In this document: one piece after another, positions 57,815-64,000 of the stretch
How positions within the stretch are numbered: the first letter of the stretch is position 1
Layout of the letters: each line of letters begins with the position of its first letter
Source of the DNA: Ornithodoros turicata
Lineage: Eukaryota > Arthropoda > Arachnida > Ixodida > Argasidae
Length of the DNA: 64,000 nucleotides
Direction of reading: 5' to 3'
Assembly: GCF_037126465.1 (NCBI RefSeq)
Contig: NC_088201.1
Coordinates: 139,192,376-139,256,375, forward strand
The notes under the pieces: model-generated
What the model was told of the DNA's origin: nothing
Seen by the model: only the letters and a program-made list of their open reading frames with translations
Database searches by the model: none
Program-made: the position numbers and the translations under genes

Positions 57815-60690
57815 TTGAATACCCGGGCCATCAGAGGAGTGCACGAGTTCGTCCTCTGTCTTATTTATTGCGACCTTGCTATCGCCGCTTTTGCCGAAGG
57901 TCTGGGAGCAGGTGCCCGGGTTTACGTCGAAGGCTTGCTCGAATTCCTGGCTGCTGAAATGCTCCAGTCGGCGGGCAACGCCGCAGCCTATGAGACGAGG
58001 ATCATCCCCCATCGTCTCCTCAGGCTGGCCGATGTCTGGTGGCAGTTTGTCTTTAACCTCTCCAACAACTTATCAAGTCGTGGAAAAGCTGACGCTAGCT
58101 AGTTAAATACTTGAATACCCAGGCCATCAGAGGACTGCACGAGTTCGTCCTCGGTCGTATTTATTGCGTCCTTGCTATTGCAGCTTTTGCCGAAGGTCTG
58201 GGAGCAGGTGTTCGGGTTTACGTCGAAGCCTTACTCGAATTCCTGGCTGCTGAAATGCTCCAGTCGGCGGGCAACGCCGCAGCCTATGAGACGAGGATCA
58301 TCCCCCATCGTCTCCTCGGGCTCGCCGATGTCTGGTGGCAGTTTGTCTTTAACCTCTCCAGCAACAACTTATCAAGTCGTGGAAAAGCTGACGCTAGCTA
58401 GTTAAATACTTGAATACCCGGGCCATCAGATGACTACACGAGCTCGTCCTCGGTCGTATTTATTGCGTCCTTGCTATCGCCGCTTTTGCCGAAGGTCTGG
58501 GAGCAGGTGCCCGGGTTTACGTCGTAGGCTTGCTCGAATTCCTGGCTGCTGAAATGCTCCAGTCGGCGGGCAACGCCGCAGCCTATGAGACGAGGATCAT
58601 CTCCCATCGTCTCCTCGGGCTGGCCGATGTCTGGTGGCAGTTTGTCTTTAACCTCTCCAGCAACAACTTATCAAGTCGTGGAAAAGCTGACGCTAGCTAG
58701 TTAAATAATTGAATACCCGGGCCATCAGAGGAGTGACGAGTTCGTCCTCGGTGATATTTATTGGGTCCTTGCTATCGCCGCTTTTGCCGAGGGTCTGGGA
58801 GCAGGTGTCCGGGTTTACGTCGAAGGCTTGCTCGAATTCCTGGCTGCTGAAATGCTCCAGTCGGCGGGCAACGCCGCAGCCTATGAGATGAGGATCATCC
58901 CCCATCGTCTCCTCGGGCTGGCCGATGTCTGGTGGCAGTTTGTCTTTAACCTCTCCAGCAACAACTTATCAAGTCGTGGAAAAGCTGACGCTAGCTAGTT
59001 AAATACTTGAATGCCCGGGCCATCAGAGGACTGCACGAGTTCGTCTTCGGTCGTATTTATTGCGTCCTTGCTATCGCCGCTTTTGCCGAAGGTCTGGGAG
59101 CAGGTGTCCGGGTTTACGTCGAAGGCTTGCTCGAATTCCTGGCTGCTGAAATACTCCAGTGGGCGGGCAACGCCGCAGCCTATGAGACGAGGATCATTCC
59201 CCATCGTCTCCTCGGGCTGGCCGATGTCTGGTGGCGGTTTGTGTTTAACCTCTCCAGCAACAACTTATCAAGTGGTGGAAGAGCTGACGCTAGCTAGTTA
59301 AATACTTGAATACCCGGGCCATCAGAGTAGTGCACGAGTTCCTCCTCGGTTGTATTTATTGCGGCCTTGCTATTGCCGCTTTTGCCGAAGGTCTGGGAGC
59401 AGGTGTCCGGGTTTACGTCGAAGGCTTGCTCGAATTCCTGGCTGCTGAAACGCTCCAGTCGGCGGGCAACGCCGCAGCCTATGAGACGAGGATCATCTCC
59501 CATCGTCTCCTCGGGCTGGCCGATGTCTGGTGGCAGTTTGTCTTTAACCTCTCCAGCAACAACTTATCAAGTCGTGGAAAAGCTGACGCTAGCTAGTTAA
59601 ATACTTGAATACCCGGGCCATCAGAGGAGTGACGAGTTCGTCCTCTGTTGTATTTATTGCGGCCGTGCTATTGCCGCTTTTGCCGAAGGTCTGGGAGCAG
59701 GTGTCCGGGTTTACGTCGAAGGCTTGCTCGAATTCCTGGCTGCTGAAATGCTCCAGTCGGCGGGCAACTCCGCAGCCTACGAGACGAGGATCATCCCCCA
59801 TCGTCTCCTCCGGCTGGCCGATGTCTGGTGGCAGTTTGTCTTTAACCTCTCCAGCAACAACTTATCAAGTCGTGAAACAGCTGACGCTAGCTAGCTAAAT
59901 ACTTGAATACGTGGGCCATCAAAGGAGTGCATGAGTTCGTCCTCGGTTGTATTTATTGCGCCCTTGCTATTGCCGCTTTTGCCGAAGGTCTGGGAGCAGG
60001 TGTCCGGGTTTACGTCGAAGGCTTGCTCGAATTCCTGGCTGCTGAAATGCTCCAGTCGGCGGGCAACTCCGCAGCCTATGAGACGAGGATTATCCCCCAT
60101 CGTCTCCTCGGGCTGGCTGATGTCTGGTGGCAGTTTGTCTTTAACCTCTCCAGCAACAACTTACCAAGTCGTGGAAAAGCTGACGCTAGCTAGTTAAATA
60201 CTTGAATACTCGGGCCATCAGAGGAGTGCACGAGTTCGTCCTCGGTCGTATTTATTGCGTCCTTGCTATTGCCGCCTTTGCCGAAGGTCTGGGAGCAGGT
60301 GTCCGGGTTTACGTCGAAGGCTTGCTCGAATTCCTGGCTGCTGAAATGCTCCAGTCGGCGGGCAACGCCGCAGCCTATGAGACAAGGATCATTCCCCATC
60401 GTCTCCTCGGGCTGGCCGATGTCTGGTGGCAGTTTGTCTTTAACCTCTCCAGCAACAACTTATCAAGTCGTGGGAAAGCTGACGCTAGCTAGTTAAATAC
60501 TTGAATACGCGGGCCATCAGAGGAGTGCACGAGTTCGTCATCGGTCGTATTTATTGCGTCCTTGGTATCGCCGCTTTTGCCGAAGGTCTGGGAGCAGGTG
60601 TCCGGGTTTACGTCGAAGGCTTGCTCGAATTCCTGGCTGCTGAAATGCTCCAGTCGGCAGGCAACGCCGCAGCCTATGAGACGAGGATCA
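57815..60690 (+). repeat. Right-hand monomeric zone of the satellite
   Basis: About 9.6 units with no nine-monomer order. They carry many private changes (AACCTCTCCAACAACTTATC with a 3-bp loss at 58063; GTTGTATTTATTGCGGCC at 59349 and 59649; CTCCTCCGGCTGG at 59807), as expected at the less homogenised edge of an array. The last unit stops after ACGAGGATCA and passes into a CATTCCGTTCATTCCATTC-like micro-repeat. Confidence 0.85.
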
Positions 60691-61509
60691 GTCTCCATTC
60701 CGTTCATTCCATTCGTCTCATCAGTTTCCATTCCGGCTCATACTGCCGATACTGCCGATATGCAAAAATAGTGTTACAGATTCAGTCACTAAGAGCTATC
60801 CGACTTGAGACGTTGAGGTAGTAGTGGAATGCACAGGTTAAGTTCATCAACAAGAACCAAGATGCCTGTTTCTAGGATGAACTCGACTACAGGTGCTCTT
60901 CACTGCGGTGAGCTCCTCTCCGTCGTACTCATTCGTACAAGCTGTCAATTACATGCAAACATGCAATTTGTTATCTGAATCTTTCATTGAAATGTGTACT
61001 GTTTCGGTCTTCATTCAGCCATTTGCGTGGTGATGATGACGCACCTGAATATCTTATCAGAATTTATCAATCATTAGGAAATCAGGTATCCTATTATCTG
61101 ATGGTTTCACTATTGGGTGCTATCAATTAATCCAGCTTATGTAGACTTTTTGTTGGTTTACTGAAACGTAGTTTTAGTTCCTAAATGCGGCCTCGTCGCA
61201 ATACGCTATCGTCAGGTGCGCTATAGCTTGAGCAATTTATTTATCACCATTTATTTATCAATATTTAATACAGTTTTCAAAACTGAAACGTCTTTGTCTT
61301 TGCGTACCGCTTGTGGGTAGGGTAGACCATTCATAATACTTCCACCACATCTGGAGGGGAGGGCGCATATGTTTAATGAAAAAGGAGAAAGAAAGGCGAC
61401 ACCGGGAAACTTGGATACCTAGCGGCGACTGTAGTGGCAATGGCCAGATACCGAGGGCGTGTTTGCATTGATGTTTGCAGTAACATTTTATTCCTGACAT
61501 GGAGTTATT
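60691..61509. other. Array right flank, no gene seen
   Basis: Starts with short degenerate repeats (CCATTC words; ACTGCCGATACTGCCGATA), then AT-rich sequence without a supported frame. Confidence 0.5.
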
Positions 61510-61722
61510 TAAGATGCCAATACATATATGCTTTCGTTTGTCCCATCCTACGGTTGGCAATACGACAATACATATATGGAGTTATTTAGGATGTGAGCGA
61601 GAGCAGTACTATTTTTGAAATGTGATGTGGGCAAGCTTTCGTTTGTCCCATCCTACAGTTGGCAATACGATTTAGGATTTGAGCAAGCTTACGCTTGTCC
61701 CATCTTGGAGTTGGCAATACAA
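61510..61722. repeat. Dispersed hairpin-bearing repeat, three tandem partial copies
   Basis: Partial copies at about 61525-61565, 61595-61672 and 61673-61722 each end TTTGTCCCATCCTACAGTTG-like and GGCAATAC; the middle copy has the full TACTATTTTTGAAATGTGAT start. Same family as copies at 25661, 26633 and 30160. They immediately precede a non-LTR C-terminal fragment, as at 25661. Confidence 0.6.
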
Positions 61723-61939
61723 TGTTCTTTCCCTACGCCGTAGATCCTAGTCCAGAGGTACTTTCCCCGAATATTTTGGATGGCATAAACGCAGTTCGTC
61801 GTATACGCGGTGCGTTCCGTGATGCGGAGATTTCACTTTGGGACGTAAAAGACTTCTACGTAGACGGCCCTTTGTGAATTAGCAGAGCTTCCAGAGGACG
61901 AGTCATTTCTGAGGGTCCCTCTATGTGGTGCTGGCCGAG

Positions 61940-62166
61940 GATCGCAGCCGTGGTTGGACGCTCGGCGAGCCGGTCTCCAGTGGAAGTTCGCTCACGGCGT
62001 GCTTGCAGTGTGCTCGCGCTTGTCGCGCTTTGACATCTGCCGCTCTGACCGCTGCCCGGCATGCGGTGCTTCCGAATCGGCGAAACACGTCTTTTTGCGA
62101 TGTCGCCACCACGCTACACGTATCGTGCCGGGTACGGAAACTGCGTGGCCTCTTTTCCATTGACTG
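61940..62166 (+). pseudogene. Non-LTR retrotransposon C-terminus with zf-RVT zinc finger
   Basis: The frame reads LQWKFAHGVLAVCSRLSRFD, then CPACGASESAKHVFLRC (C-x2-C, H-x4-C). It matches the copies at 25753 and 29357 in both the LQW-LAH-x-VL leader and the finger spacing. It ends without the 'IWIRR' C-terminal block, so it is truncated. Confidence 0.65.
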
Positions 62167-62493
62167 TACCCGTAGCACGTAACGAACAGAAGTAGTTCGC
62201 TTTGCTAAGTGACAGAAATTAAAGGAGGTAAAAACTCCTACCTGCATGTATTTAGTTACAGGTTTAATAGATGTAATATATTGTTCTTCTACGCTTCGTA
62301 ATTCTATTTACAAGTTATTGTTCAATTCTTCTTCTTCATAACTTGTGCAGCGTTAATGCAAAAACGCACCCTCTTTCGTATTCGGGGGAGTAGCCTCACC
62401 GCCGTCCAGATACGTCTATCCATCGTTATGTCATCTGAAGAATTGTAGCATCCAATCAGACGCCAACGCGGAGGTGCACATAACGTTCTGCTT

Positions 62494-62918
62494 TACCCTC
62501 TTCAAGATGCGGTGGTGGTGGTGGTGATGGTGGAAGGGCTTGCCGTTGTCGGCCTCCCGTATGTGGGCAACGTCACGACTGACGCCCTAGGGAAGTGTGC
62601 GTCCTGGGCCGACTTCCAGGGGAACTGTGCCGACAATGTCTGAAAGCGTCTGAGGAAACCCCAGGAAAAACCCCAGACAGCACAGCCGGCTCTTCAAGAT
62701 GCACTTTACTGCATGGCACGCTACTAGCCAACCATCATCCAGAATGACAACGTTCTCGTCTCTGATTTGTTGAAAAGGGGAGGCGTAGCCCATTTTGTAG
62801 CCGCGCATAATAGATACATAATAGGCTCGCGCCTCTCGTTATCAACAAATCATGGGCGAGAACGTTGTCATTCGGGAAGGTGGTTGGCTAGGAGCGTGCT
62901 ATGTGCTGAAGATACGCA
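62494..62918. mobile_element. Fold-back MITE, family 1, copy 4, split by a SINE
   Basis: Left end TACCCTCTTCAAGATGC (62494-62510) is separated from its continuation ACTTTACTGCATGGCACGCT (from 62703) by an inserted SINE. The remainder (GATTTGTTGAAAAGGGGAGG / CTCGTTATCAACAAATCATG and GAACGTTGTCATTCGG) matches the copies at 474-1560. The right end is eroded near 62918. Confidence 0.7.
62511..62689 (-). mobile_element. tRNA-derived SINE (head-less), inserted in MITE
   Basis: Body sequence closely matches the SINE at 2761-2976 (GGGCTTGCCGTTGTCGGCCT, GGGCAACGTCACGACTGACG, GACAGCACAGCCGG) but stops before the tRNA-like head and B box: a 5' truncation. The exact 13-bp duplication CTCTTCAAGATGC flanks it at 62498-62510 and 62690-62702. 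Confidence 0.85.
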
Positions 62919-64000
62919 CCTATCAAATTCACCTACACAAAAGGTTTCAGACACAACACGTTGAAATCGCCGTTTGGAGCCGACACAGTCGCCGGGCTCG
63001 CTTGGTACAGTTCATAGCTCCTTTAACTAGCAAGTGTAGATTAATCGGTGCCGCTCAGCGTTTGGTGGTCCGGACTCCTGAAGCGCAGGGTGTCATCAAG
63101 GCATTCAGGCACCTTGGACGTGAGCAGAGCTTTTATGGTACCCTGGAGTGTTCTCAACGGTGTTTCAGCCACATGTCTTTTCCGCCATATTCAAGTCGAG
63201 TGGGAGGTTATGTCGTAGCTGTAGAGCTGGGACCGTACTAGCCTCCGAAGCCGACTCTTCCTGTGTTCTGGATTGTTCGCATGGTCTGGCGGTTCGCACA
63301 GCAATCAACCTTCGGATGGAGTTGTTCTTAAGCATGGAGGCCAGAGTTGCATTACGTGTCTAAGGGCCCACCTTCATATAGAGGTTCATTACTTGAAGAC
63401 AATACACACCTCTCATTGCACGGTAAATTTGCTGTGTGTTCAGATGACGACCTCTACAGGCTGTTGTCCTATTTGAAGACAATTCATTATTTTCATTGCA
63501 GTATTGTCTACTGTCCCTGGAAGGATTTTCGCCAATACCTCGTTCTCCTGCTTGTTGTAATTGCACACTTTCGTCGCAGGGTTTCTGTCGATGTAGAGGG
63601 TGCTACGACATATGGGGCTCTCTTACTTTATGACAATGCATACACTCGACTTGGACGTCGAAGATACGTGTTTAGATGTGGATTTTCTGCTGCAATTTAC
63701 CTAGTTTTGGAGCTGCGTTAATCACGGTTTTCCCAGCCGTGGGCTACGGACCACAACCCCTTATTCGTGTGTGACGTTTACGTGTCTGGACGGATGGGAC
63801 AACCTTGTCGACATTGTCTTCGATGTCTTCTGTCCCGGTTGGTTCTACGGGTGGAAACGATTCTGAGGTGGTCTTGCAATGCGGTCCTGTAATGCGGGCT
63901 GAGGGTTGCGGAGCAACATTCCTTCATTCAGATATTTAGTCCGCGCTTGGTGAACGTTGTGTGCAACATCGTCCCGTGGTGTTACACGCGGAATGAAGAC
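62919..64000. other. Unrecognised open frames, no supported gene
   Basis: Plus-strand frames at 62852-63241 and 63347-63721 are fairly long, but I recognise no family. The first starts inside the MITE. GATTGTTCGCATGGTCTGGC near 63272 recalls GATTGTTCGCTTGGCATGGT near 26266, downstream of another non-LTR fragment, so this may be 3' sequence of the same retrotransposon family. Confidence 0.35.

Larger units (their letters stand above)
39326..60690 (+). repeat. 299-bp satellite array derived from histone H2A, about 71.5 units
   Basis: A continuous head-to-tail array: 70 complete units (starts from 39577 to 60202) plus a partial unit at each end. Most units are 299 bp; some are 298 bp (a one-base deletion) or 300-303 bp (C-run expansion). 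Every junction carries GCTAGCTAGTTAAATACTTG or a close variant. The plus-strand frame of the monomer aligns with core histone H2A (see the representative unit). It is clearly richer in GC than the flanks. Left homology fades upstream of 39326; right homology stops inside a unit at 60690. Near-identical open frames of 96 codons (plus) and 69 codons (minus) recur in each unit, but stops in all frames at junctions, a length not divisible by three, and frameshifted unit classes argue against translation. Confidence 0.97.

Noticed and set aside
39326..60690. Tandem histone gene cluster
   Set aside because: Units lack both H2A tails, an ATG, a histone 3' stem-loop and room for other histone genes; key basic and acidic residues are lost.
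39326..60690. CRISPR array or bacterial repeat
   Set aside because: Units are 299 bp, head-to-tail without unique spacers, within a eukaryotic context.
39299..60821. Dozens of 60-126-codon open frames on both strands as protein genes
   Set aside because: They repeat with the satellite period, end at junction stops, start with TTG in the H2A-like frame, and include frameshifted and stop-bearing classes. They reflect an H2A-coding ancestor and the lack of stops on the complementary strand.

Overview
The window looks like a chromosome segment of a large, repeat-rich arthropod genome, most likely a tick (Ixodida). Grounds: no operons or dense ORFs; short split exons with GT/AG borders; two copies of a tRNA-headed SINE with a (CCA)n tail of the type I associate with ticks; many 5'-truncated non-LTR retrotransposon pieces; several MITE families. 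The taxon is an inference and needs a database search.

Layout. 1-12.4 kb is gene-poor: a fold-back MITE family (474, 933, 1381, with a fourth copy at 62.5 kb), a complete-looking SINE insertion (2761-2976), a truncated non-LTR element (5361-6000) and a 165-bp minisatellite (10.6-11.7 kb). 12.4-24 kb holds a long inverted repeat, a reconstructed five-exon minus-strand gene (15015-16014) with a CpG/CCAAT-bearing upstream region, a fragment resembling F54H12.2-like proteins, a 905-bp element with perfect 32-bp terminal inverted repeats (TIRs), a transposase fragment, and three phase-compatible exons of a plus-strand gene (22078-24043). 24-39 kb is a graveyard of non-LTR pieces (zinc-finger C-termini, an endonuclease piece), two more TIR elements, a Harbinger-like element (35088-35866) abutting exons of an unrecognised minus-strand gene, and a mariner-like MITE.

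The dominant feature is 39326-60690: about 21.4 kb of a 299-bp satellite, 70 full units plus two partial ones. In its plus-strand frame the monomer is recognisably derived from the core histone H2A gene, spanning the histone fold from about residue 15 to 107. The array has higher-order repeat (HOR) structure: nine-monomer blocks of 2691-2693 bp, in two variants, each in tandem duplicate, flanked by less ordered monomers. The unit length is not a multiple of three, every junction carries stops in all three frames, and frameshifted monomer classes have been amplified, so the array is satellite DNA rather than a histone gene cluster. I regard this H2A-derived, HOR-organised satellite as the system worth attention.

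60.7-64 kb returns to dispersed repeats, including a SINE inserted into a MITE with a perfect 13-bp target-site duplication. No rRNA or tRNA gene, CRISPR array, origin or bacterial feature was seen. Gene models rest on reading frame and splice phase only; no transcript or homology search was possible.
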